Source: Anaerosalibacter sp. Marseille-P3206 (lineage in GTDB: Bacteria; Bacillota; Clostridia; Tissierellales; Sporanaerobacteraceae). Taken from it: a stretch of 64,000 bases of DNA. The notes beneath the pieces were generated by a model that did not search any database, was not told the origin of the DNA, and worked only from the letters and a program-made list of their open reading frames with translations. The stretch lies in the NCBI RefSeq assembly GCF_900155565.1, contig NZ_FUHM01000002.1:620001-684000 (forward strand). Direction: 5' to 3'. Of this stretch, positions 19,619 to 27,728 are shown one piece after another. Every line of letters starts with the position of its first letter. The first letter of the stretch is position 1. Both the position numbers and the translations under genes were made by a program.

Positions 19619-21484
19619 TTAAGATTTTTTAGCTTTAAAATAATTATACACTTCTTCTGCTACTAGTCTATTCATCCCATCTACTTTCGCTAGTTCTTCT
19701 AAAGTTGCATTTTTTATACCCTCTACACTTCCAAAAGATTTAAGAAGAGATTTTTTTCTTACTTCTCCTATTCCTTTTATATTGTCCAAATCTGATTTAA
19801 ACATCTTCTTACTTCTTAAACTTCTATGATAACTAATGGCAAATCTATGTGCCTCATCCTGAATTCTAGTTATAAATCTAAATGTAGAACTATCCTTAGC
19901 TAGTTCTATCTCTTTATTATTATAGATAATTCCTCTAGTATTGTGATAATCATCTTTCACTAATCCACATACTGGCACATCTAATCCTAATTCAAATATT
20001 ACCTTTTCTGCAATATTTACCTGTCCTTTTCCTCCATCTATCATTATCAAATCTGGAAAACTTGAAAATCCTTTTACTTCTATAGAATTTTCTTTCATAA
20101 GTTCTTTTTCCTTAATCCCTCTTCTAAATCTCCTTTCAATAATCTCCTCCATGCTAGCATAATCATTGGGTCCTTCTACAGTTCTTATTTTAAATCTTCT
20201 ATAGTCACTTTTCTTCTCATCACCATTTTCAAATACAACCATTGAGCCAACAGGCTCTACTCCTTGGATATTGGATATATCAAAAGCTTCAATCCTATAG
20301 GGAATATGTTCTAAATCCATTAGTTCTGCAAGTTTTTCTAAAGACTCTTCTCTCTCTTTATACTTTCTCCTATTTTGTTCTCCATATTGATTAAGAGTAT
20401 TTAATGCATTGGTTCTTACCATTTCCATTAGCTTACTCTTTTCGCCCCTCTTAGGGATTCTAATAGTAACCTTAGAACCTCTCTTTTCACTAAGCCATTT
20501 AGATATTAACTCTAAGTCTTCAAATTCCTCTTCTACAAATACCTCTTTTGGCACATATGCAGTTCCCAAATAAAACTGCTTTATAAAAGAACTTAATACT
20601 TCACTTCTATCTAAATGTTCAACATCATATATTATAAAATGCTCCCTTCCTACTACTTTACCTGATCTTATAAAAAATACTTGAACACAAACTTCTTCAA
20701 TTCCTCTAGCCATTCCTATAACATCTTGATCTACTATATTTGTAGAAACAATTTTTTGTTTTTCTAGTATAACTTTTAGAGAGTTAATTTGATCTCTGTA
20801 TTTGGCTGCACTTTCAAAATCCATTTTACTTGAAGCGTAAAGCATTTTATTCTGTATTATTTCTACTAATTTATCTTCTTTTCCATTTAAAAACATTATT
20901 ATTTCATCAATCATTTCATTGTATTTTCCTTCATCAATATTACCTTGGCAAGGTGCCAAACATCTGCCAATATGATAATTTAAGCATGGTCTATCTGTAA
21001 CTTTACCTCCATCAAGTTTCAAATTACAAGTTCTTATGGGATAAAGATTTCTAATTATCTCTAGGGTATCATTAACAGCATATCCACTTGGATAAGGTCC
21101 AAAATATTTTGCTCCATCTTTCAAAACCTTCCTTGTCTTTATCACCCTAGGATATTTCTCATTAGTAGTAACCTTTATATATGGATAGGATTTGTCATCC
21201 CTCAATAATACATTATACTTAGGTTTATGCTTTTTTATTAGATTTGATTCAAGTATAAGAGCTTCTATCTCATTGTCAACTATTATATATTCAAATTCAT
21301 AAATATTTTTTACTAATGCATTTAATTTAGGAGTATTACTTCTTGAGGATTGAAAATACTGTCTCACCCTATTTTTTAAAGATATAGCTTTTCCTACATA
21401 GATTATCTCTCCGCTGTCATCTTTCATAATATATACCCCGGGCCTATCAGGTAGTTTTTTTAATTCCTCATCTATATCAAACAC
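19619..21484 (-). CDS. uvrC: UvrABC system protein C
   Basis: UvrC makes the two incisions around bulky DNA lesions in nucleotide excision repair with UvrA and UvrB. The 621-residue protein has an N-terminal GIY-YIG nuclease (PGVYIMKDDSGEIIYVGKAISL near 15-36), a Cys-rich linker (CNLKLDGGKVTDRPCLNYHIGRC spaced cysteines), a UVR domain (MDFESAAKYRDQINSL near 216-231), the RNase-H-like 5' nuclease with EAFDISNIQG and MIDGGKGQ, and a C-terminal helix-hairpin-helix pair (DNIKGIGEVRKKSLLKSFGS). The start is GTG after AGAAGGGTGAT. uvrA and uvrB are not in this window. Confidence 0.97.
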   Translation of the reverse strand: MFDIDEELKKLPDRPGVYIMKDDSGEIIYVGKAISLKNRVRQYFQSSRSNTPKLNALVKNIYEFEYIIVDNEIEALILESNLIKKHKPKYNVLLRDDKSYPYIKVTTNEKYPRVIKTRKVLKDGAKYFGPYPSGYAVNDTLEIIRNLYPIRTCNLKLDGGKVTDRPCLNYHIGRCLAPCQGNIDEGKYNEMIDEIIMFLNGKEDKLVEIIQNKMLYASSKMDFESAAKYRDQINSLKVILEKQKIVSTNIVDQDVIGMARGIEEVCVQVFFIRSGKVVGREHFIIYDVEHLDRSEVLSSFIKQFYLGTAYVPKEVFVEEEFEDLELISKWLSEKRGSKVTIRIPKRGEKSKLMEMVRTNALNTLNQYGEQNRRKYKEREESLEKLAELMDLEHIPYRIEAFDISNIQGVEPVGSMVVFENGDEKKSDYRRFKIRTVEGPNDYASMEEIIERRFRRGIKEKELMKENSIEVKGFSSFPDLIMIDGGKGQVNIAEKVIFELGLDVPVCGLVKDDYHNTRGIIYNNKEIELAKDSSTFRFITRIQDEAHRFAISYHRSLRSKKMFKSDLDNIKGIGEVRKKSLLKSFGSVEGIKNATLEELAKVDGMNRLVAEEVYNYFKAKKS

Positions 21485-21600
21485 AATATCACCCTTCTAA
21501 TAACTTATTATAATTATAATATCATATTTTTAAGTCTAAATTGAAGATACATTTTTTATAGGTTATAATATACTAAATAAACAATTTAGGGGGTTTTATT

Positions 21601-22281
21601 ATGGTTGGAATGAAAAAATCTATAGCACTTTTCATATCATTTATAATAACTATAGTTTTTATCTCATCTATATCTATTTTATTTAACCCAATATTTAATA
21701 AATTATCCGAAAATCAAATAAAAAACATAGTCCTTCCCATTACATTATCTTCCGGACTTATGTTTTTTATATTATTTCAAGCTACATTAAAATTAAAATG
21801 GAATAAAAAATTATTAAAGCAAAGCGAAATATTAGTTAAGCTAAGAGGTGATAATTTCACTAATTTAGAAAAATCATGGCTTTATATATTTTTAGCACTC
21901 ATTTATTTTTCTCCAATATTGAGTAATATTCCTATTAAGTCAATTTCTACAAACACAATATTTCCCTTTATAGCTTTCTGTATAATAATATCATTGTTAC
22001 TAAAATTCTCAGAAAAAACTATAAATATTATATTTACTAAAAAAGGAATTATAATTACAGGACTAGATTTAAGAGTAAATATACCGTTAGGTCAAGCCCT
22101 TCGAAATGCTACAGGATACTATCCCTATAGTGTAATTACAGGATTCTTACCTTTAGAAAACAGCATTGAACTTTTCCTTCAATATGAGCAAGGAAAAATA
22201 ATCGTCAAAGCAGAAGGGGAAGTGAAAAATCAAATATTAGGTATATTAAAAGCTAATAAAATAGAGATTAGAAAATTCTAA
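21601..22281 (+). CDS. Membrane protein of unknown function (226 aa)
   Basis: I do not recognise this protein. It has about four hydrophobic segments: near residues 8-27, 44-60, a pair around 92-107 and 124-136. A C-terminal soluble part of about 85 residues follows (from EKTINIIFTKKGIIITGLDL), which looks like a mixed alpha/beta domain. GGGGG precedes the start by 7 nt. It is a single gene on the plus strand, divergent from uvrC and convergent with the DUF881 gene 11 nt away. A TATAAT-like box lies just upstream, in ggtTATAATatact near 21560. Codon use and base composition match the neighbours. Confidence 0.75.
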   Translation: MVGMKKSIALFISFIITIVFISSISILFNPIFNKLSENQIKNIVLPITLSSGLMFFILFQATLKLKWNKKLLKQSEILVKLRGDNFTNLEKSWLYIFLALIYFSPILSNIPIKSISTNTIFPFIAFCIIISLLLKFSEKTINIIFTKKGIIITGLDLRVNIPLGQALRNATGYYPYSVITGFLPLENSIELFLQYEQGKIIVKAEGEVKNQILGILKANKIEIRKF

Positions 22282-22292
22282 TAGATATATAC

Positions 22293-23018
22293 CTATTTAC
22301 TTGATTCTTCTAAAGGGTTTGCATATTTAAATTCTATAGCTTTATTGTTTTTAGGCATCAATATTTGTTCCTCTTTTGTAATATTTATGCCAAAAAAACA
22401 ATCTTCTCCTAAATTTTTAACAATATTATAAAGGTGATCCTTATCTCCCATTGCTTTAATGACAAAGGGAGTATTTGTTGATTTGCCATTTATCTCAAAA
22501 TGATTGTTAGCTAACTCCATCTCTGTATAATTGGTTATTCTAATATCGTTTACCGAAATAGCCTCTGCATTACCAATTCTTAATAAATTAATGGTAGTGA
22601 ACAATATTTCCTTTTTGTCATTTAAAACTTGAGGGTCATAATTATAATAATAATCATCATATAAATCATAAATTTCAATTATAATTCCAGAGCCCTGTAT
22701 ATCTTCAAACCCACACATCATTCTATAATTTTGTATTTCATTAAAAATCTCATCAGTTTCTTTGTCTTTTATTACCTTTTTTTCATGTTTTTTTACTGCC
22801 CTATTAATCCTTCTTATCTCATTATCCAAATGCCTATTCTCTTCTTTAAGCTTTTTTATATCTGCTGAAAGTTTATTGTTTCCCCTACTATAAGGAGTAT
22901 TCAAATCTGGTACACTCTGCACAGTCTTAGCCTGAAAAGCCATTAATATACCTAAGAAAATACTTACAATAAAAATAAGCAATCTATTTGTTATTTTGAT
23001 TTCTTTTAATTTTGTCAT
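22293..23018 (-). CDS. DUF881 family membrane-anchored protein
   Basis: The protein has one N-terminal membrane segment (residues 14-30, LLIFIVSIFLGILMAFQ), a coiled coil (SADIKKLKEENRHLDNEIRR and on), then the DUF881 domain with MCGFEDIQGSGIIIEIYD and LLRIGNAEAISVNDIRITNY. DUF881 proteins are found near cell-division and cell-envelope genes in Gram-positives; their role is not settled. I set the start at ATG 23018, 6 nt after AGGTGAT, giving 241 residues; a longer reading from 23075 lies inside the upstream gene and lacks a ribosome site. It overlaps the upstream gene by 35 nt, so translation of the two is probably coupled. Confidence 0.82.
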   Translation of the reverse strand: MTKLKEIKITNRLLIFIVSIFLGILMAFQAKTVQSVPDLNTPYSRGNNKLSADIKKLKEENRHLDNEIRRINRAVKKHEKKVIKDKETDEIFNEIQNYRMMCGFEDIQGSGIIIEIYDLYDDYYYNYDPQVLNDKKEILFTTINLLRIGNAEAISVNDIRITNYTEMELANNHFEINGKSTNTPFVIKAMGDKDHLYNIVKNLGEDCFFGINITKEEQILMPKNNKAIEFKYANPLEESSK

Positions 23019-23418
23019 AATCCCAATCACCTGTTTTTGTTGTTTTCTTTTTCCTTTCAGTTTGAATATTAGCAAATAGCAAATAAGCTAGTATAGAAAT
23101 TACAAATGAGATAATTGTACTGTGAGGAATCCTGCTAGTAATTCCTTTTAAATTACTTTGGCATATTTGAATCTTTTTCTCTGTTAAACTGAAGCCTTCA
23201 GGATTTTCTAATGCCTTCATTATGTCTATACCCATTTTTCCCTCAATAACACAGCTTGCTGATATGAATATTCCTATAACTAAAAAAGATATCATTATTA
23301 CATTTTTGTATAATTTGTTACTTCCTTTGTATTTAATAAAAAAATTTCTAAATATGAAAATAAAGTTAAAGAATACGATTATTAAATTTAAAAAAACTAA
23401 TAATCTAAGTAATGTCAT
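22984..23418 (-). CDS. Membrane protein of unknown function (144 aa) upstream of the DUF881 gene
   Basis: I do not recognise this 144-residue protein. It has three predicted membrane segments: residues 4-24, 40-58 and 101-116. A short extracytoplasmic or cytoplasmic stretch lies between the second and third, and the tail is strongly basic (ERKKKTTKTGDWDYDKIKRN). The topology could resemble small basic or SpoIID/DUF1290-like neighbours of DUF881 genes, but I could not match it. Ribosome site GGAGG precedes the start. It overlaps the DUF881 gene by 35 nt, and the pair has its own promoter region facing the plus-strand gene at 23611. Confidence 0.7.
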   Translation of the reverse strand: MTLLRLLVFLNLIIVFFNFIFIFRNFFIKYKGSNKLYKNVIMISFLVIGIFISASCVIEGKMGIDIMKALENPEGFSLTEKKIQICQSNLKGITSRIPHSTIISFVISILAYLLFANIQTERKKKTTKTGDWDYDKIKRNQNNK

Positions 23419-23452
23419 CCCAATTCCTCCTTTTATTGTTTGATTCTATAAT

Positions 23453-23484
23453 CTATTATACTATTATACTATTATATTATTATA
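23453..23484. repeat. Short tandem repeat (CTATTATA)n
   Basis: Three exact copies of CTATTATA followed by one copy with a single change (TTATTATA) lie between the divergent genes at 23418 and 23611. The unit contains -10-like TATTAT/TATAAT sequences on both strands, so copy number could change promoter spacing. Confidence 0.7.
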
Positions 23485-23610
23485 TTTTTCACAATATTTG
23501 AAATTAAGTGTTAATTTTTCGTCAAGGTATGTTATCATATAAATAGACATATTAAACATTTTTAACAAATAAATATATTATGGAGGTTAATATTTCAGGG
23601 GGTGAGATTA

Positions 23611-23856
23611 GTGGTTTCTCATAAAAAGCTAAGAACTCTAAATATTGGGGTAAAAGAATTAAAAGATGATGCCATTTATTTCTGTGAAGCAAAAAACAAA
23701 AAAGGGGAAAAAATGAGAGATGAATTAATCGAAATTACAGGAAGAGAGCTTAAAGTTCTAACAGAAATGCAAGGTTTCAAAAAAGGCATGGTTAGATATA
23801 GTAAGATATTATTCTATGATGTAATAAAAGAAAAGCCAACAGTTCCAGTGGATTAA
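23611..23856 (+). CDS. Small protein of unknown function (81 aa)
   Basis: The protein is small, soluble, basic in its first half, and unrecognised. It begins MVSHKKLRTLNIGVKELKDD and has two beta-rich stretches (AIYFCEAKNKKGEKM; YSKILFYDVIKEK) around a helix (DELIEITGRELKVLTEMQGF). I chose GTG 23611 because AGGGGGTGAG lies 4-8 nt upstream; an in-frame GTG at 23602 would add three residues but is 14 nt from the earlier GGAGGT. A perfect 15-bp hairpin follows the stop, so it is a separate short transcript just upstream of recX. Confidence 0.7.
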   Translation: MVSHKKLRTLNIGVKELKDDAIYFCEAKNKKGEKMRDELIEITGRELKVLTEMQGFKKGMVRYSKILFYDVIKEKPTVPVD

Positions 23857-23865
23857 GTAATGAAA

Positions 23866-23906
23866 ATAGGGTGAATAGACGTATTATATTGGTCTATTCA
23901 CCCTAT
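23866..23906 (+). terminator. Strong hairpin terminator after the 81-aa gene
   Basis: ATAGGGTGAATAGAC (23866-23880) pairs perfectly with its reverse complement at 23892-23906 across an 11-nt loop. The following T-run is weak (TATTATTCTATC). Confidence 0.75.
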
Positions 23907-23978
23907 TATTCTATCAACAAAGTAAATATTATGTTAAACTAATAGTAGCTAAAAATTCAAAACAAAAGAGGGATTAAA

Positions 23979-24593
23979 ATGAAAATTACAAAAATACAAT
24001 CACAAAGAGATGTAAATAGAGTCAATATATACATAGATGAGAAATTTGCCTTTGGACTTTCTATTGAAATTGCATATAAGTATAATCTTGAAAAAAATAT
24101 GGAAATTGATGAAGAATATATTGAAAATGTATTAAAAGCTGAGGAACAAGATAGAGCTAATAATTATGCTATAAAATTATTGTCTTATAGATGGAGATCA
24201 GAAAAAGAAATTCGAGATAAAATGATAGAAAAAGGCTATGAAATAGATGTCATTGATAATACAGTTGACTATCTATATAGGCAAAATTTATTAAATGATA
24301 AAAGATTTGCACAAACCCTCGCACGTGACAAAATAAACCTTAATAAATGGGGTAGTTACAGGATTAAACAAGATCTATATATGAAAGGCATATCCAAGGA
24401 TATAATAGATGAAGTTCTAGATGAATACTGTGATGATGAATATGAAAGAGCCATGATATTAGCTAAAAAGAAAATTACTTCTTATAAAAAAGATGATAAA
24501 AATGCTACTTATCGTAAGTTAGGAGGGTTTTTACAGAGAAAAGGATATTCATATGACTGTGTATCTAGAATTTTGAAAGAATTGTTAGGATGA
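23979..24593 (+). CDS. recX: Regulatory protein RecX
   Basis: RecX binds RecA and limits filament extension, tuning recombination and the SOS response. At 204 residues it has the long form with three tandem three-helix repeats: AIKLLSYRWRSEKEIRDKM, FAQTLARDKINLNKWGSYRI with KQDLYMKGIS, and the C-terminal repeat with TYRKLGGFLQRKGYSYDCV. The N-terminal beta part (KITKIQSQRDVNRVNIYIDE) is the usual extension of Firmicute RecX. The start follows GAGGG. recA is not in the window. A short hairpin terminator overlaps the end of the gene. Confidence 0.93.
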   Translation: MKITKIQSQRDVNRVNIYIDEKFAFGLSIEIAYKYNLEKNMEIDEEYIENVLKAEEQDRANNYAIKLLSYRWRSEKEIRDKMIEKGYEIDVIDNTVDYLYRQNLLNDKRFAQTLARDKINLNKWGSYRIKQDLYMKGISKDIIDEVLDEYCDDEYERAMILAKKKITSYKKDDKNATYRKLGGFLQRKGYSYDCVSRILKELLG

Positions 24594-24596
24594 AAA

Positions 24597-24615
24597 AAGC
24601 CCTAAAATAGGGCTT
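24597..24615. terminator. Intrinsic terminator between recX and the convergent M24 peptidase gene
   Basis: AAGCCCTA and TAGGGCTT form a perfect 8-bp stem with an AAA loop, preceded by an A-run and followed by TATATATTT; it can serve both convergent genes and overlaps the M24 gene stop codon. Confidence 0.75.
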
Positions 24616-26392
24616 ATATATTTCTAGTTTCATTTTTCAACCATTCTTTTTCATTTTCATTTAAATATGGTGAAAGCTTGTTATAAACTTCTTCATGGTA
24701 GTTATTTAACCATGCTCTTTCACTTTCATCTAACATATTTACATCAATTCCGTCTAAATCTATAGGACAGTAAGATATTGTTTCAAATTTCATAAATTGA
24801 CCTGAATCAGTTTCTATATCTTTTCTAACTATTACATCATTCTCTATCCTTATACCATGTTTTCCTTCTTTATATACTCCTGGTTCGATAGTTATTACCA
24901 TACCTTCATCTAATACTACTTTGTTTGGAGCTGGAGAAATTCTATGTGGACCTTCATGAACATTTAAGAAAAATCCTACACCGTGACCTGTTCCACATTT
25001 GTAGTCAATACCTTCTTGCCATAGAGGAAATCTTGCTAATACATCAAGATTTGAACCAGTAGCTCCATATAAGAATCTAGCCTTTATAAGATTAACATGA
25101 CCCTTTAGTGTCAATGTAAAATCTCTTTTTTCTTCTTCTGATATAGGTCCTAATACTAAAGTTCTTGTAATATCTGTAGTTCCATCTAGATATTGTCCGC
25201 CAGAGTCTATTAAAAGCATTCCTTCTTTTTTAAGTTGATAATCTGATTGTTCTGTTGCACTATAGTGCATCATAGCAGCATGTTCTTTGTATCCTGCAAT
25301 AGTACCAAAACTTGGTTCTATGAAATCTTTTTGCTGACTTCTAAACTCTATTAACTTTTCTGCAACTGACATTTCTGATATAGGAGTTTTTCCTATATTT
25401 TCATCTAACCAATACATAAATTTAACTAATGCCACTCCGTCTTTTATGTAGGAGTTCTTTAGGTTTTCTATTTCAACATTATTTTTAACTGCTTTTAAAT
25501 CAGTTGTTATATTTCTTCCTTCAACAATCACACATGATTTTGGAATACCACTATATAGCCAACTATTGATTCTACTTGGGTCTATGAATACCCTACTATT
25601 TTCTTTAATGCCTTCAACAGTTTTTCTTACATCATCATATTCTTTAAGCTCTATACCATTATCATTTAAATATCCTTTTACTTCTGTTGGAACTTTTTCA
25701 CCATGAACAAATAAGTATGCACTATCTTTAGAAATAAGAGCATAGGAAGTAACCACAGGATTTGACTCTACATCTTTTCCTCTAATATTATAAACCCAAG
25801 CTATATCATCTAAACTTCCCAATATAAAATAATCAACATTTAATTCATTCATCTTTTCTCTTACATCATCTAACTTTTCCTTAGCAGTTTTTCCAGTATA
25901 TTTTACATCATGTACAAAAATTTTATCCATTGGAAGTGCTGGTCTATCTTCCCATAGTTCACCTATAAAATCATATTCATGAACTAATTTAATATTCTTA
26001 TAAGAAACTTTTTCTTCCATTTGTTTTACATCTGATTGTGGAAATACCTTTCCATCAAAACCAATAGTTTCACCTTCTGATAAATTGTCCTTTAGCCAAT
26101 CCATATAAGAAGGGACTCCTGGTATGCCCATTTTGAAAAGCTTTATTTCACTATTTGCTATTTGGCTTGCTGCTTGTATGAAATATCTACCATCAGTCCA
26201 AAGACCTGCAGCATCTTTAGTTACAACTACAGTTCCAGCTGAACCTGTAAATCCAGATATCCATATTCTACTCTTCCAATGATCCCCTACGTATTCACTT
26301 TGATGAGCATCATAGGTAGGTATGATATAAGCATCTATACCCTTTTCAGCCATTAGTTTCCTCAATGATGAAATTCTTTCATTAATATTCAT
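24614..26392 (-). CDS. M24 family aminopeptidase P (Xaa-Pro aminopeptidase)
   Basis: The 592-residue protein is of the long aminopeptidase P type: two creatinase-like N-terminal domains (RKLMAEKGIDAYIIPTYDAH; SGFTGSAGTVVVT; LNVDYFILGSLDDIAWVYNI), then the pita-bread catalytic domain. Metal ligands are in LLIDSGGQYLDGTTDITRT (two Asp), GHGVGFFLNVHEGPH (His), ITIEPGVY (Glu) and HGIRIENDV (Glu). It removes N-terminal residues before proline and is expected in the cytosol. In a proline-fermenting cell it would help free proline from Opp-imported peptides. A perfect 16-bp palindrome lies next to the -10 of its promoter. A second, shorter M24 gene is at 62420-63493. Confidence 0.93.
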   Translation of the reverse strand: MNINERISSLRKLMAEKGIDAYIIPTYDAHQSEYVGDHWKSRIWISGFTGSAGTVVVTKDAAGLWTDGRYFIQAASQIANSEIKLFKMGIPGVPSYMDWLKDNLSEGETIGFDGKVFPQSDVKQMEEKVSYKNIKLVHEYDFIGELWEDRPALPMDKIFVHDVKYTGKTAKEKLDDVREKMNELNVDYFILGSLDDIAWVYNIRGKDVESNPVVTSYALISKDSAYLFVHGEKVPTEVKGYLNDNGIELKEYDDVRKTVEGIKENSRVFIDPSRINSWLYSGIPKSCVIVEGRNITTDLKAVKNNVEIENLKNSYIKDGVALVKFMYWLDENIGKTPISEMSVAEKLIEFRSQQKDFIEPSFGTIAGYKEHAAMMHYSATEQSDYQLKKEGMLLIDSGGQYLDGTTDITRTLVLGPISEEEKRDFTLTLKGHVNLIKARFLYGATGSNLDVLARFPLWQEGIDYKCGTGHGVGFFLNVHEGPHRISPAPNKVVLDEGMVITIEPGVYKEGKHGIRIENDVIVRKDIETDSGQFMKFETISYCPIDLDGIDVNMLDESERAWLNNYHEEVYNKLSPYLNENEKEWLKNETRNI

Positions 26393-26410
26393 GTTTTCTC
26401 CCCCTTGCTT

Positions 26411-26431
26411 TTGAATTACAATTCAATTATA
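26411..26431 (-). promoter_or_regulatory. Palindromic operator-like site next to the M24 gene -10 box
   Basis: TTGAATT-AC-AATTCAA is a perfect palindrome at 26411-26426. It abuts a TATAAT box (26426-26431 on the minus strand), so a protein bound there would block transcription. The -35 (TTCATT, 17 nt upstream) is weak. The binding protein is unknown. Confidence 0.45.
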
Positions 26432-26553
26432 TCATAAATTTATATTGTAATGAAAAATTATCACTTTTTTATATTTTTATTAAAAGCATTGCTACAAAGA
26501 TCACACTAAACCTCTTTCTTTAATTGATATATTTAAGTAATAAAGTTTAAATA

Positions 26554-26582
26554 AAAAATATTGGGCTTAGCCCAATATTTTT
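26554..26582 (-). terminator. Intrinsic terminator of the OsmC-family gene
   Basis: AAAAATATTGGG and CCCAATATTTTT form a 12-bp stem around CTTAG, with T-rich flanks on both strands, 8 nt after the gene's stop codon. Confidence 0.88.
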
Positions 26583-26590
26583 ATATTATT

Positions 26591-27031
26591 CTATTCATAT
26601 ATAATCTCTGTAATAAGTTCTGGTGATTTTTCCAATGTATCAGCTACAGGACATGTTCTATCTATAAATTCAACAAATTTTTCTATATCTTCTTTAGGAG
26701 AACTTGATTTTATGTGTATTTTAGATGTTATGGACTGTAAACCTACTTTTACATCTTTATTCTTACCCATAAATCCATCTGGGTCTAATACTCCTTCTAC
26801 TTCTATCCAAATCTCTTGAAGGTCAATTCTTTTAGCTCTTGCGTAACAACTAGCTACTATACATTTACATCCACCTAATGCACATAGTAACGCTTCTATA
26901 GGATTCATACCTTCATCTGTACCACCTAATTCTTTTGGTTCATCCATAATTATTTTGTGATCTCTTGCTGTACATTCTACTTTCATACCTTTTGATAATT
27001 TTGCAGTACCTTTGAATACTTCATTTGCCAT
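26591..27031 (-). CDS. OsmC/Ohr-family protein
   Basis: This 146-residue protein belongs to the OsmC superfamily of thiol-dependent peroxide-related proteins. The first conserved Cys lies in LLCALGGCKCIVASCYARA and the second in DRTCPVADTLEKS; the double-Cys arrangement and GGTDEGMNPIEALL are typical of the YhfA/OsmC branch. The first Cys region is unusually Cys-rich (GGCKCIVASC). Function may be organic hydroperoxide reduction, or an unknown thiol role. It is a single gene with a strong terminator downstream and a separate start after AGGAGG. Confidence 0.88.
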   Translation of the reverse strand: MANEVFKGTAKLSKGMKVECTARDHKIIMDEPKELGGTDEGMNPIEALLCALGGCKCIVASCYARAKRIDLQEIWIEVEGVLDPDGFMGKNKDVKVGLQSITSKIHIKSSSPKEDIEKFVEFIDRTCPVADTLEKSPELITEIIYE

Positions 27032-27082
27032 CTAAATCCCTCCTAATATGTTTATTATATAAGAAAAGGGACAACCCTTTAC

Positions 27083-27631
27083 TCATTTTGACATTATTAT
27101 ACCCCTTACCAAACCAAATCTATCAAATATTATTCCGACTTTATCATTTACATTTAAATCTTTAAAATCTATATTCATCTTGTTATTATTTCTCTCTAAA
27201 ATAATTACTACATCATCTCTTACTTTTAATCTTGATGATATCTTTGTACTGTTATCATCAAGATACTGTTCAATTCCTAACTCTCTATTTTGAAAATCAA
27301 TGCTCATTAGAATTCCATAAACAAATATTTCTCCATTTGATGGATTACACTCAGGAATATCCTTATAAGTCCTTAAGGATATTTCATTTTTCTTTTCATT
27401 TAATAATCCTTCTCCATCAATTACTTTCACCATTGTTGAAACAGGAGCATATAGCTTGTTATTATAATAAAATGTCTCACCCTTTAAATCAAACTTACCT
27501 CCCTTACCAACCAATACCGTATCTTTAAAAGATACATCAATTTTATTGTAATTTCCTTGAGAAAAAACCATGGTATAAACTGAAAACAATAAACAAAATA
27601 TTATCAAAGCTGAAAAAATCCCCTTTTTCAT
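27083..27631 (-). CDS. Secreted protein with a copper-amine-oxidase-N-like (stalk) domain
   Basis: Residues 1-25 (MKKGIFSALIIFCLLFSVYT and on to FSQG) form a signal peptide. The mature part contains KFDLKGETFYYNNKLYAPVS followed by a beta-rich tail, which resembles the short beta-hairpin repeats of the copper amine oxidase N-terminal family found in clostridial surface proteins (also in the amidase at 29448-31568). There is no catalytic domain and no copper site is claimed. A last region (DLNVNDKVGIIFDRFGLVRG) looks like a small beta-barrel. The function is unknown; a cell-wall role is likely. It is flanked by a large palindromic repeat upstream and the OsmC gene downstream. Confidence 0.7.
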   Translation of the reverse strand: MKKGIFSALIIFCLLFSVYTMVFSQGNYNKIDVSFKDTVLVGKGGKFDLKGETFYYNNKLYAPVSTMVKVIDGEGLLNEKKNEISLRTYKDIPECNPSNGEIFVYGILMSIDFQNRELGIEQYLDDNSTKISSRLKVRDDVVIILERNNNKMNIDFKDLNVNDKVGIIFDRFGLVRGIIMSK

Positions 27632-27681
27632 CTAAATCCCTCCTTCAAAAGGAGTATTGACAAAATTTGAGGATTTATACA

Positions 27682-27720
27682 AGTCAGTGAGTCAAGGGAC
27701 CGTCCCCTGACTCACTGACT
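27682..27720. repeat. Palindromic GGACGGT-core repeat, copy 2
   Basis: An 18-nt arm beginning AGTCAGTGAGTCAAGGGA (27682-27699) pairs, with one mismatch, with 27703-27720 around a 3-nt loop. It lies in the 97-nt gap between the GerMN lipoprotein gene and the next gene downstream on the same strand. The tip contains GGGACCGTCCC, that is, the GGACGGT core. Confidence 0.85.
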
Positions 27721-27728
27721 CACTTGAC

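Noticed and set aside
23019-23075. Longer start for the DUF881 protein
   Set aside because: The extra 19 residues lie inside the upstream gene, with no ribosome site; AGGTGAT precedes ATG 23018.
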